From assembly GCF_004923315.1 (NCBI RefSeq), contig NZ_CP039650.1:1191501-1255500 (forward strand): DNA of 64,000 nt. The letters are read 5' to 3'. A program made the translations under genes and the position numbers. The DNA comes from Azospirillum sp. TSA2s (lineage in GTDB: Bacteria > Pseudomonadota > Alphaproteobacteria > Azospirillales > Azospirillaceae). Under the pieces are notes generated by a model that was given only the letters and a program-made list of their open reading frames with translations, had not been told where the DNA came from and ran no database searches. The stretch's first letter is position 1. The number at the start of each line of letters is the position of its first letter. Positions 54,951-63,350 of the stretch are shown one piece after another.

Positions 54951-55361
54951 ATGATACGGAAACCTTCAGGTCCCCATACGGTTCCGCCCACGGTCGAAGA
55001 CCTGGAGCGCATGGCCGAAGAGGCGCTCGACACCATCCCGGCGGAGCTGCTCGCCCCGGTCGGGAACCTCGTCATCCATGTCGAGGATTTTCCCGATGAG
55101 GATACCGAGCGGGAGATGGAGCTGGAAAGCCCATTCGACCTGTTGGGGCTCTATCGGGGCGTGGATCTGACGCGGCAAAGCGTCGCCGATGTGCGTGGCG
55201 GGCCGGATATGATCTTCCTCTACCGCCGTCCGATCCTGGATTATTGGTGCGAGACGGGGGAGGAACTGCCCGCCATCGTCCGCCATGTCCTGATCCACGA
55301 GATCGGCCACCATTTCGGCTTCTCCGACGAGGACATGGAGCGGATCGAGACCCTGGAGTAG
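54951..55361 (+). CDS. Small zincin-type metallopeptidase family protein
   Basis: A 136-residue protein of the DUF1025/MMP-like family: HVLIHEIGHHFGFSDEDMERIE holds the HEIGH zinc motif plus a third His and Asp. LLGLYRGVDLTRQSV and IFLYRRPILDYW are also shared with the family. Cytoplasmic; no signal peptide. The ATG at 54951 is the only start that gives the family length; the ORF upstream is antisense to phhB. Confidence 0.9.
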   Translation: MIRKPSGPHTVPPTVEDLERMAEEALDTIPAELLAPVGNLVIHVEDFPDEDTEREMELESPFDLLGLYRGVDLTRQSVADVRGGPDMIFLYRRPILDYWCETGEELPAIVRHVLIHEIGHHFGFSDEDMERIETLE

Positions 55362-55390
55362 GCGGGGGGAATAGGGCGGGGCAGGGCCGT

Positions 55391-56002
55391 TCAGCCCTCC
55401 AGCGCGTCGGCCACCCGGCGGCGCAGTGCCGGCACCAGCTCCTCATCGAACCAGGGGTTGCGGTTCAGCCAGGCGGTGTTGCGCCAGCTCGGGTGCGGCA
55501 GCGGCATGAAGGCCGGGCCGTACTCGCGCCAGTTCGCCACCGTCTCCGTCATCGTCGCCTTGCGCCGATCGCCCAGATAATGCGCCTGGGCGTACTGCCC
55601 GATCAGCAGGGTCAGCCGCACGCCCGACAGCGCGTCGAGCAGCGGCGGGTGCCACAGCGGCGCGCATTCGGGCCGCGGCGGGTAATCGCCGCCCTTCGGC
55701 ATGGTGCCGGGATAGCACAGCCCCATCGGCACCACGGCGATGCGGGATTCGTCGTAGAAGGCGGCGCGATCCATCGCCAGCCACTTGCGCAGCCGGTCGC
55801 CGGAGGGATCGTCCCAGGGAATGCCGCTGGCATGCACCCGCGCGCCGGGCGCCTGCCCGACGATCAGCAGACGGGCGGTCGGGCTGCCGCGCACGACCGG
55901 GCGGCAGCCATGGGGCAGCACTCCCGCACACAGCGTGCAGGCGCGCACCCTCGCGAACAGGCCGTCGAGGCTTGAGCCGCCTTCGGCAATGTCATCAGAC
56001 AA
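55391..56002 (-). CDS. Uracil-DNA glycosylase family protein
   Basis: A 203-residue UDG-superfamily protein. IVGQAPGARVHASGIPWDDPSGDRLRKWL is the motif 1 region, MGLCYPGTMPKGGDYPPRPECA lies in the middle, and LPHPSWRN is the late His-containing motif. RACTLC near the N-terminus resembles the Fe-S family but the other Cys are not clearly spaced. It overlaps the sirtuin gene by 8 nt, so the two are translated from one mRNA. Probable DNA-repair enzyme; exact substrate not certain. Confidence 0.88.
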   Translation of the reverse strand: MSDDIAEGGSSLDGLFARVRACTLCAGVLPHGCRPVVRGSPTARLLIVGQAPGARVHASGIPWDDPSGDRLRKWLAMDRAAFYDESRIAVVPMGLCYPGTMPKGGDYPPRPECAPLWHPPLLDALSGVRLTLLIGQYAQAHYLGDRRKATMTETVANWREYGPAFMPLPHPSWRNTAWLNRNPWFDEELVPALRRRVADALEG

Positions 56003-56735
56003 GCGTCAGCAAATCCTGGACGAAGGCCGGCACCACCTGGGTCGCCGGGCCGTGGATGGAGCTGTGGAAATAGGAGGCGCCCTCCGACGGTTCCAGGTTC
56101 AGCTCGACCGTATAGGCGCCGGCAGACCGTGCCTCCGCCACGAACCCGGCGGCGGGATAGACATGGCCGGAGGTGCCGATCGACACGAACAGGTCGCATT
56201 CCTCCAGCGCCCGCTGGATGCGCTCCATCTGATAGGGCATCTCGCCGAACCACACCACGTCGGGCCGCATACCGCCCTTGCGCCCGCAGGTCAGGCAATG
56301 GTCGTGCACCGACAGGTCGCCCTGCACCTCCGTCACCGTGCGGCAATGCAGGCAGAAGGCCTTCAGCAACTCGCCATGCATGTGCAGCGGCGCTACCGAC
56401 CCGCCGCGCTCGTGCAGATCGTCGATGTTCTGCGTCACCAGCAGGACGTTGCCCTTCCAGCGCCGCTCCAGCTCCGCCAGCGCCTTGTGCGCCGCGTTGG
56501 GCTGCACCGCAGGGTCGGCAAGGCCGCGGCGGCGGTCGTTGTAGAAGCGGTGGACCAGATCGGGGTTGCGCGCGAACCCTTCAGGCGTCGCCACATCCTC
56601 CAGATCGACCTGGCTCCAGATGCCGCCGGCGCAGCGGAAGGTGTCCAGCCCCGATTCCTTGGAAATCCCGGCCCCGGTCAGGATGACGATCGAGTCGGTC
56701 GGGCGCAGTCGGTTGGTCAGCGCGGGTGAGGGCAT
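55995..56735 (-). CDS. cobB: NAD-dependent protein deacylase (sirtuin CobB)
   Basis: A 246-residue sirtuin. TGAGISKESGLDTFR is the NAD site, TQNIDDLHERGG follows, the catalytic H120 lies in HMHGEL, and zinc ligands are C128/C131 plus CLTC further on. Y65 and R68 (FYNDRR) match the Tyr-x-x-Arg pair that binds acidic acyl groups in class III sirtuins, so desuccinylation is possible as well as deacetylation. AGGGGATCCC before the ATG at 56735 supports the start. Pairs with the overlapping UDG-family gene. Confidence 0.95.
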   Translation of the reverse strand: MPSPALTNRLRPTDSIVILTGAGISKESGLDTFRCAGGIWSQVDLEDVATPEGFARNPDLVHRFYNDRRRGLADPAVQPNAAHKALAELERRWKGNVLLVTQNIDDLHERGGSVAPLHMHGELLKAFCLHCRTVTEVQGDLSVHDHCLTCGRKGGMRPDVVWFGEMPYQMERIQRALEECDLFVSIGTSGHVYPAAGFVAEARSAGAYTVELNLEPSEGASYFHSSIHGPATQVVPAFVQDLLTLV

Positions 56736-56901
56736 GGGATCCCCTTGGTATTTGGCGATCGGATTCACGCTTCAAATCGAATGCGATTTTACGCGATCCG
56801 ATCTAACGGTTCGGAAACCGGTCACATGGAAAACTGCTGCGGCGTACGCTCGTCGCGCCCGGAAGTAAAGCCGCTGAAAAGAAAGAAGGGGGATACCGCA
56901 G

Positions 56902-57399
56902 GTGGTCAAGGTCCTGTTCGTCTGCACGGGCAACATCTGCCGCTCGCCCACCGCCGAGGGGGTGTTCCGCCATCTGGCCGACCGCGCCGGTCTCGGCAGC
57001 CATGTGACCGCCGACTCCGCCGGCACCCACAGCTACCACGTCGGCGAGCCACCCGACCCGCGTACGCAGCGTGCGGCTCTTGCCCGCGGCGTCGACCTGT
57101 CCTCCTTGCGCGCCCGCAAGGTGGTGGCGGCCGACTTCACCCGCTTCGACCATATCCTGGCAATGGACCACGGTCATCTGGCCCAGCTGCGCCGCATCGC
57201 CCCGGCCGGCGCCACCGCGGCGCTGCGCCTGTTCCTGGACGACGCGCCCGGGCTGGACGGGCGGGAGGTGCCCGATCCCTATTACGGCGGCCCCAACGGG
57301 TTTGAAGAGGTGCTGGACCTGTGCGAGGCCGGATCGCGTGGCCTGCTGGACCGCCTGTCGCGGGAAAGCAGGTTTCCGATTCGCGAAAGCATCGGTTAA
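56902..57399 (+). CDS. Low-molecular-weight protein-tyrosine phosphatase
   Basis: A 165-residue LMW-PTP. P-loop CTGNICRS with C8 and R14, and the general acid in DPYYGG. Bacterial relatives act on tyrosine kinases in polysaccharide export or on arsenate. No Tyr kinase or ars gene is nearby, so the substrate cannot be named. GTG start at 56902, with a GGGGGAT upstream. Confidence 0.94.
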   Translation: MVKVLFVCTGNICRSPTAEGVFRHLADRAGLGSHVTADSAGTHSYHVGEPPDPRTQRAALARGVDLSSLRARKVVAADFTRFDHILAMDHGHLAQLRRIAPAGATAALRLFLDDAPGLDGREVPDPYYGGPNGFEEVLDLCEAGSRGLLDRLSRESRFPIRESIG

Positions 57400-57468
57400 C
57401 GTGTCGCGGTGCCCCGGCCGCTTGGTCTATGCTGCCGGGACGAAGCCCTTTCGGAGCATCCCTCAGCC

Positions 57469-58665
57469 ATGACCAGCGCAGCCACCGGCATCACCACGCC
57501 CGGCGGGATCCTCGACGGCATCGTCCTGTTCGAGGCCTTCTCGCCGGAGGAGCGCGCCGCCGTGGCATCGCGCGGGCGGGTGTTCGACGCCCCGGCCGGC
57601 ACGGTGCTGATGCGCGAGGGAGACGTCGCCAGCTCGCTCTACGTCCTGCTCGACGGCACGGTGCGGGTGGTGCGCAACGACCCCTTCGGCGGTCAGGTGG
57701 AGGTCGGCTTCCGCCGCGCCGGCGACTGTTTCGGCGAGATGGCGCTGATCGACGGCGGCGCCCGCTCCGCCTCCGTCATCGCCGCCACGCCGGTGACGGT
57801 GTTCGAGCTGGAACGTGACCTGTTCCTGGCGCTGATCTCCCCCTCGCCCGACCTGCTGGCGAAGCTGCTGCGCGAACTCAGCCGGATGATCCGCGAGGTG
57901 TCGGAACGGGTGGTGCGCGAGGATCTGGAACGCCGCGCCCGCATCGCCGAATCGGCGCTGGCCCGTCAGCGCGCCATCACCCAGGCGGTGACCGGGCTGG
58001 CGCATGAGCTGAACACGCCGCTCGGCGTCTGCGTCACCGCCGCCAGCCACCTGCAGGATCTCGCCCGGCCCGGCAGCGGCCCGCTGTCGTCCGAGGAACT
58101 GCGCGAACCGGCAGCATTGCTCGACGCCAACCTCGCCCGTGCGGTGGAACTGGTGGAGGCGTTTTCCGCCATCGCCGCCTGCCAGAACTCCGAACCGCTG
58201 GAGGCGCTGGAACTGCGCCGCATGGCGGAGGACGCGGCGGCCCTGTTCGCCGTCCAGCATCCCGGCCTGCCGCTGGCCATCCGGGTCGCACCGGGTCCCG
58301 CCTGCCCCTGGATCGGCTGTGCCCCGCATCTGGACCGGGTGCTGCACCACCTGTTCGCCAACGCCGCCGCCCATGGCTATGGCGGCGGTCCGGGCGAAGT
58401 CGAGGTGACGATCCGGCCGGCAATGCTGGATGCCGTTCCGGCCTGGAGCCTGACCGTCCGCGACCGCGGCGCCGGCATTCCGGCCAGCAACCTGCCAACC
58501 CTGACCGACGCCTTCTTCACCACCGCACGCGGTCGCGGCCACAAGGGGCTGGGGCTGGCGGTGGTGTTCAACACGGTGACCGGGCCCCTCGGCGGCCGGC
58601 TCGTCATCGACAGCATGCCGGGTGACGGCACCACCGTGACGATCACGGTGCCGCAGGAGCTGTGA
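57469..58665 (+). CDS. Sensor histidine kinase with cyclic-nucleotide-binding domain
   Basis: A 398-residue soluble protein. Residues about 15-135 form a cNMP-binding domain (EGDVASSLYVLLDGTVRV, GDCFGEMALIDGGARSASVIA); then a helical linker, HisKA with H179 in GLAHELNTPLG, and HATPase with NAAAHG (N-box), DRGAGIPASN (G1) and KGLGLAVVFN (G2). The conserved Arg that contacts the phosphate in CRP-like domains lies near R in GARSAS. It may react to cAMP or c-di-GMP, linking to the cyclases in this window, but this is inference. No response regulator adjacent. Confidence 0.9.
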   Translation: MTSAATGITTPGGILDGIVLFEAFSPEERAAVASRGRVFDAPAGTVLMREGDVASSLYVLLDGTVRVVRNDPFGGQVEVGFRRAGDCFGEMALIDGGARSASVIAATPVTVFELERDLFLALISPSPDLLAKLLRELSRMIREVSERVVREDLERRARIAESALARQRAITQAVTGLAHELNTPLGVCVTAASHLQDLARPGSGPLSSEELREPAALLDANLARAVELVEAFSAIAACQNSEPLEALELRRMAEDAAALFAVQHPGLPLAIRVAPGPACPWIGCAPHLDRVLHHLFANAAAHGYGGGPGEVEVTIRPAMLDAVPAWSLTVRDRGAGIPASNLPTLTDAFFTTARGRGHKGLGLAVVFNTVTGPLGGRLVIDSMPGDGTTVTITVPQEL

Positions 58666-58681
58666 CGGGCAGGGGGATCCC

Positions 58682-59155
58682 TCATCCGTGCAGGGCAAGT
58701 CCCTTCACCGTCTTGTCGACCGCCTTCTTCGGCCCGCGCAGGGCCAGCCCGACCAGATCGGGCGCGTTCGGGTCCTCTGCCTGGAAAGCCGCGCGATTGG
58801 CGGCGTCGTGGCCGGTGCCGAACATCGCGGCGACATAGGGCACCAGCGTCAGCCCCCGTTCCAGCGCGGCATCGCGGACGGCCCGCAGTTGCCCGCCGTC
58901 GGCGGCGAAGATCATCATCGGCTGACCCAGCATCCGGCCATAGCGGCGGCCGGCGCCGTCGACATACTCCTCCCCCAGCGCGTCCGGCGCCGCGGCGGCG
59001 ATCCCGGTGGCGAGGAAGGCGGCGACGTTGAGCTTCTGCCACACGGCCAGGTCGGCGCGGATGACCAGCGCGACCTTGGTATCGAAACGAATGGGGGTGT
59101 CGAAGCGGACGGGGGCGTCCGCGGGATTGGCTTCGGTCATGAGGCTATCGGGCAT
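58682..59155 (-). CDS. DUF2000 protein
   Basis: A 157-residue protein with the DUF2000 pattern: FDTKVALVIRADLAVWQKLNVAAFLATGIAA, then QPMMIFAADG and LVPYVAAMFGTGHDAANR. The family resembles peptidyl-tRNA hydrolase 2 in fold, though function is unknown. Commonly found next to an AraC regulator, as here. The start at 59155 has AGGAGA upstream. It is 44 nt downstream of the AraC gene. Confidence 0.9.
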   Translation of the reverse strand: MPDSLMTEANPADAPVRFDTPIRFDTKVALVIRADLAVWQKLNVAAFLATGIAAAAPDALGEEYVDGAGRRYGRMLGQPMMIFAADGGQLRAVRDAALERGLTLVPYVAAMFGTGHDAANRAAFQAEDPNAPDLVGLALRGPKKAVDKTVKGLALHG

Positions 59156-59199
59156 GGTGGTTGTCTCCTTTGCCCAACCAGATGCCGGATGATCGCGCC

Positions 59200-60045
59200 T
59201 CAGTCTGGAACGTTCGTGCACAGATCGCGATAGGCGGCCGGCGTCAGGCCATAGGCGCGACGGAACCAGCGGCCGAGATGGCTCTGGTCGGCGAACCCGA
59301 CCTCCGCCGCGACCAGGGCCGGCGCCTCGCCCTCGGCCAGCCGGCGCCGGGCGGCGCGCAGGCGCAGCCGGACCAGATAGGCGTGCGGCGACAGGCCGAA
59401 GGCGGCGCGGAAGGCGCGGTTCAGCCGGAAGCGGTCGACGCCGACCGCCGCCGCCAGCTCGTCCAGCCCGACATCCTCGGCCATCCGCGCATGCAGCAGC
59501 TCGCGCGCCAGGGCGGCGGCGCGGTCGGGACGCAGCGGCCGGCGCTCCTCCGGCGGCGTGAGATGGCCGGCCAGCCTCGCCGCCAGCCGGTCGACCGACA
59601 GGTCGCGGGCCAGCCGCCCCTCGCGCTGGTGCAGGGCCAGGAAGGCGGAGCGGATCGTCGCTGCAAGGCCGGGATCGTCGGCCAGCGTGTCGCGGAAGCC
59701 CAGCGGCATGCCGCCACCCCGCGGCATCAGGCTGCGCAGCGCCTCGCTGCGGGCGGACAGCAGCGGCACTGGCAGATAGAGCATGGCATAGGTGAAGCCC
59801 TCTTCCCCCGGGCTGTGGCCGTCATGGGCCTCGCCGGGTTCGATCAGGATGACGCGGCCGGGGACGCTGGTGTGCAGCCGCCGCCGGCAGCGGAAGGCCT
59901 GCACCCCCTGCTCGGTGACGCCGACCAGAAGCTCGTCATGGTCGTGCAGGTCATAGGCATGGCCGCGGAAATGGGCGCGGATGGTTTCGATGCCGGTCTC
60001 CGCATCGCGGCGCACCGCCACCCAGTCGTCCTTTCCGCCGGGCAC
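59200..60045 (-). CDS. AraC-family transcriptional regulator
   Basis: A 281-residue regulator. The N-terminal part is a cupin-like AraC binding domain (HFRGHAYDLHDHDELLVGVTEQG, then PGRVILIEPGEAHDGH). The C-terminal 100 residues hold two HTH motifs: GLDELAAAVGVDRFRLNRAFRAAFGLSPHAYLVRLRLRAA and ALVAAEVGFADQSHLGRWFRRAYGLTPAAYR. Its likely target is the DUF2000 gene behind it. It begins 13 nt after fliG on the same strand, so it may share that transcript. Confidence 0.93.
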   Translation of the reverse strand: MPGGKDDWVAVRRDAETGIETIRAHFRGHAYDLHDHDELLVGVTEQGVQAFRCRRRLHTSVPGRVILIEPGEAHDGHSPGEEGFTYAMLYLPVPLLSARSEALRSLMPRGGGMPLGFRDTLADDPGLAATIRSAFLALHQREGRLARDLSVDRLAARLAGHLTPPEERRPLRPDRAAALARELLHARMAEDVGLDELAAAVGVDRFRLNRAFRAAFGLSPHAYLVRLRLRAARRRLAEGEAPALVAAEVGFADQSHLGRWFRRAYGLTPAAYRDLCTNVPD

Positions 60046-60058
60046 CCCGTCCTCCCGA

Positions 60059-61081
60059 TCAGTAGATCAGTTCGTTCTCGCCGCCGCCCTCGGAGATGAC
60101 CAGCTCGCCGCGGGCGGCAAGGTCCTTCGCCAGCTGGACCATGTACATCTGCGCCTCGTCCACGTCGCGGACGCGCACCGGACCCATCGCCGCCATATCC
60201 TCGCGCAGGATCTTGGCGGCGCGTTCGGACATATTGGAGAAGAACAGGTCCTTCAGCGTTTCCGAAGCCCCCTTCAATGCGGTTCCCAGCTTCTGCTTGT
60301 CCACGGTGCGCAGCATCGTCTGGACGCCGCTGGGATCGAGCTTCGACAGATCCTCGAAGGTGAACATCAGCGACTTGATCCGCTCGGCGCTGTCGCGGTT
60401 GCGTTCCTCCAGGGCGGCCATGAAGCGGTGCTCGGTGGTGCGGTCCAGACCGTTGAAGATCTCCGCCAGCATCTCGTGGCTGTCGCGCCGGCTGGTGCGG
60501 GCGAGGTTGGTCATGAACTCGGTGCGGAGCGTGCGCTCGACGTCGTCCAGAACCTCCTTCTGCACCGCCTCCATGCGCAGCATGCGCATGATGACTTCCA
60601 TGGCGAAGCTTTCCGGCAGCTGGGTCAGCACGCGGCCGGCATGTTCGGGACGGATCTTGGACAGGACCACCGCGACGGTCTGCGGATACTCGTTCTTCAG
60701 ATAGTTGGACAGCACCGACTCGTTGACGTTCGCCAGCTTGTCCCACATGGTGCGGCCGGCCGGACCACGGATTTCCTCCATGATCTGGTCGACCTTGTCC
60801 TTCGGCAGGGTCTTCAGCAGCAGGCGCTCGGTCGAATCGAAGGAACCGACCAGAGAGCCGGTGGCCGACATCTGCTCGGCGAACTCGACGAACAGGCGCT
60901 CGATCAGGTTGGCCGACACCGTGCCCAGGTTCGCCATCACCTGGGACAGTTCCTTGATCTCCTCGTCGTCCATCAGCGAGAACAGTCTGGTGGCATGCTC
61001 CTCGCCCAGCGCGAGCATCATGATGGCGGCCTTTTCCGGGCCGGTGAGGGTCCGGTAATCCTCGCGAACCTTCAACGCCAT
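60059..61081 (-). CDS. fliG: Flagellar motor switch protein FliG
   Basis: A 340-residue C-ring protein that converts proton flow to rotation. It has N, middle and C domains: MALKVREDYRTLTGPEKAAIMMLALGEE, NEYPQTVAVVLSKIRPEHAGRVL (the EHPQ-like site reads EYPQ), and FTFEDLSKLDPSGVQTMLRTVDKQKLGTALKG with the charged torque helix DLFFSNMSERAAKILREDM. No other flagellar genes are in the window. The start at 61081 is chosen over the ATG at 61108, which adds a Gly run. Confidence 0.96.
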   Translation of the reverse strand: MALKVREDYRTLTGPEKAAIMMLALGEEHATRLFSLMDDEEIKELSQVMANLGTVSANLIERLFVEFAEQMSATGSLVGSFDSTERLLLKTLPKDKVDQIMEEIRGPAGRTMWDKLANVNESVLSNYLKNEYPQTVAVVLSKIRPEHAGRVLTQLPESFAMEVIMRMLRMEAVQKEVLDDVERTLRTEFMTNLARTSRRDSHEMLAEIFNGLDRTTEHRFMAALEERNRDSAERIKSLMFTFEDLSKLDPSGVQTMLRTVDKQKLGTALKGASETLKDLFFSNMSERAAKILREDMAAMGPVRVRDVDEAQMYMVQLAKDLAARGELVISEGGGENELIY

Positions 61082-61207
61082 CTGTCCGCCTCCGCCACCA
61101 CCGCCCACCTCGCGTTGGGGGCGAGCGGTTCATTCTTACACGTCAGGTTTCCTGATCTTCCGTTTTAATACGATCTTCTGTGGCATTCCATCCCCTCACG
61201 GGAGAAA

Positions 61208-61237
61208 GGCGGGGACAATTTCAGCCCATTCCCCGCC
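61208..61237 (-). terminator. Terminator after the M17 aminopeptidase gene
   Basis: Arms 61208-61215 and 61230-61237 (GGCGGGGA/TCCCCGCC) with TTTCTCC following on the minus strand. Lies 28 nt beyond the stop. Confidence 0.6.
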
Positions 61238-61265
61238 CCTCCTGCCGTCTTCCGCGGCTGTACCG

Positions 61266-62645
61266 TCAGCCGAACCGCTTGGCGATCACCGCATAGGCGG
61301 CGCGCAGGCCCAGCGCCTCGCCGCCTTCCGGACGGCCGGGACGGGCCGAACCGTTCCAGGCATAGGTGTCGAGATGCGCCCAGGGCGTGCCCTTCGACAC
61401 GAATTCCTGCAGGAACAGCCCGGCGGTGATGGCGCCGGCGAAGCCGTTGGTGGTGACGTTGTTGATGTCGGCCACCTTGCTGTCCAGCCCCTTGCGGTAG
61501 GGCGCCCACAGCGGCAGCCGCCACATCGGGTCGTCGACCGCCGTTCCGGCCTCCGTCAGGTCGTTGGCCAGCGCGTCGTCGTTGCACATCAGCGCCGGCA
61601 GGTCGGGGCCGAGCGCCACGCGGGCGGCGCCGGTCAGGGTGGCGAAGTCGATCAGCAGCTCCGGCTTCTCCGAATCCGCCTCGGCCAGGGCATCGCACAG
61701 GATCAGGCGCCCCTCGGCGTCGGTGTTGCCGACCTCGACCGTCAGGCCCTTGCGGGTCTTCAGCACGTCCTGCGGCTTGAAGCTGTCGCCCGACACGACG
61801 TTCTCCACCGCCGGCACCAGCACGCGCAGCCGCACCGGAAGCCCGGCCATCATGATCATCCGGCCGAGCGCCAGCGCATGCGCCGCCCCGCCCATGTCCT
61901 TCTTCATGATCAGCATGGCGGACGACGGCTTCAGGTCCAGCCCGCCGGTGTCAAAGCAGACGCCCTTGCCGACGATGGTGACCTTGGGGTGTTCCGGGTT
62001 GCCCCAGCGCAGGTCGATCAGCCGCGGTTCGCGCGGGCTGGCGCGGCCGACGGCGTGGATGGCGGGATAGTCGCGGTCGAGCAGGTCCTGCCCGACGATC
62101 ACCTCGACCGCCGCGTCGAACTCGGCGGCCAGATCCTGCGCCGCCTGGGCCAGTTCCGCCGGTCCCATGTCGCAGGCGGGGGTGTTCACCAGATCGCGCA
62201 CCAGCCAGGTGGCGGTTGCCGCCCGCTCCACCTCGCCGTGGTCGGCCTCCGCCGGCCAGACCAGATTGGCGAACCCCTTCTCCGGCGGCTTCTTGTAGCG
62301 GCTGAAGCGGTAGCTGCCGAGCGCCCAGCCCAGCGCCGCCCGCGTCGCCGCCCGCGCGTCCAGCGCCGCGTCGATCCGGTAGGAGCCGGCCGGCAGGGAG
62401 GACGGCAGGCCGGCGAAGGCCCACAGGTCGTCGACGGCCGACACGCCGGCCAGCACATGGGCGACGGCGCCGTCCGGCCCCGGCAGGAACACGGTCGATC
62501 CGGCCTCGCCGGTGAAGCCCACCGCCTTGACCCAGGAGGCGACGGCCGGCGACTGCCCGGCCAGCCAGTCGGCCAGCCCGGCCTTGGTCACGGGGGTGAG
62601 GGCGACGGTGTCCGGACCGTCAACGGCAAGCAGGGTGGCGAGCAA
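61266..62645 (-). CDS. Leucyl aminopeptidase family protein (M17)
   Basis: A 459-residue M17 zinc aminopeptidase. The metal and catalytic segments KGVCFDTGGLDLKPSSAM, KKDMGGAAHALAL, NTDAEGRLILCDAL and LIDFATLTGAAR are all intact. The N-terminal domain is short and divergent. Length and divergent N-terminus suggest a PepB-like or PepA-like cytosolic peptidase acting on short peptides. Separate from fliG by 184 nt. Confidence 0.95.
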   Translation of the reverse strand: MLATLLAVDGPDTVALTPVTKAGLADWLAGQSPAVASWVKAVGFTGEAGSTVFLPGPDGAVAHVLAGVSAVDDLWAFAGLPSSLPAGSYRIDAALDARAATRAALGWALGSYRFSRYKKPPEKGFANLVWPAEADHGEVERAATATWLVRDLVNTPACDMGPAELAQAAQDLAAEFDAAVEVIVGQDLLDRDYPAIHAVGRASPREPRLIDLRWGNPEHPKVTIVGKGVCFDTGGLDLKPSSAMLIMKKDMGGAAHALALGRMIMMAGLPVRLRVLVPAVENVVSGDSFKPQDVLKTRKGLTVEVGNTDAEGRLILCDALAEADSEKPELLIDFATLTGAARVALGPDLPALMCNDDALANDLTEAGTAVDDPMWRLPLWAPYRKGLDSKVADINNVTTNGFAGAITAGLFLQEFVSKGTPWAHLDTYAWNGSARPGRPEGGEALGLRAAYAVIAKRFG

Positions 62646-62782
62646 GACTGGGGAATCCTTCTCACGAGATCACGTTACGCATCCGACACGGATGCCCATC
62701 CCCCAAGGATGGCGCGCCGGGCGGCGGCTGGAAAGGGGTGGCATGCGCCGGGCAGGCATGGGCGGGCTGTGAAAGTCGGGGG

Positions 62783-62920
62783 ATGGAACAGGATGGAACG
62801 GTTTTCCAGGCATGTTCCACTGTTCCATCGGTCGCCATGCCCCATCCGTCGCGTCGTTTCGACGGGCGCGGATGGAACACCGTGAAACAGCTTTCCGGTG
62901 ATGTTCCATTGTTCCCTGCG
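62783..62920. repeat. Diverged direct-repeat pair with internal inverted GGAAC/GTTCC
   Basis: Copy 1 begins ATGGAACA at 62783, copy 2 at 62872, each about 47 nt, ending in TGTTCCA or close to it. Both contain GGAAC followed by GTTCC, so each can fold on itself. A CGTCG/CGACG hairpin sits between them. Confidence 0.75.
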
Positions 62921-63190
62921 CCGGGTGGGTCGCGGTTGGGCGATGCCGCCGGAACGGCATAGGGTGATCGGTTGCAATGGAACGGTGGATCGAAGACATG
63001 CCCCTCTCCCCGATTTCATAGGTAAGTTATCCTAACACAGAGAGTGGAGGCCGCCAGTGATTGAATGAACCGGGATAGCGCAGCAAGGAGGGCGCGGCGA
63101 TGCCGGGCACGTTGCGAGTGTCCCTTGCCGACCACTACGGGATGCACGCAACTCAGAGCGATATAAGCCCCTGGAATAAAAAGAACTTTG

Positions 63191-63275
63191 CGTCATCCCC
63201 GCGAAGGCGGGGATCCAGGAAGCTCCGCATTGAAGCGGCTGAAACGGCTGGATTCCCGCCTTCGCGGGAACGACG
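63191..63275. repeat. Inverted pair of REP-like elements
   Basis: 63191-63218 (starting CGTCATCCCCGCGAAGG) and 63248-63275 are inverted copies of about 28 bp. This is the widespread proteobacterial CGTCATTCCCGCGAAGGCGG-type intergenic repeat. Confidence 0.9.
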
Positions 63276-63350
63276 GCCGAATAGACATCATGATTCCAGT
63301 GGTTTGAAGGCCCATGAGATCTGCGCATCCCGTAAATGCTGCCCTGGGAT

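Larger units (their letters stand above)
62646..63350. other. 705-nt repeat-rich intergenic region
   Basis: No gene is supported. It holds an 89-nt-spaced pair of GGAAC-type repeats (62783-62920) and an inverted REP-like pair (63191-63275). A third partial TGGAACGG lies near 62980. ORFs here translate repeats and have no ribosome sites or family likeness. Confidence 0.7.
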
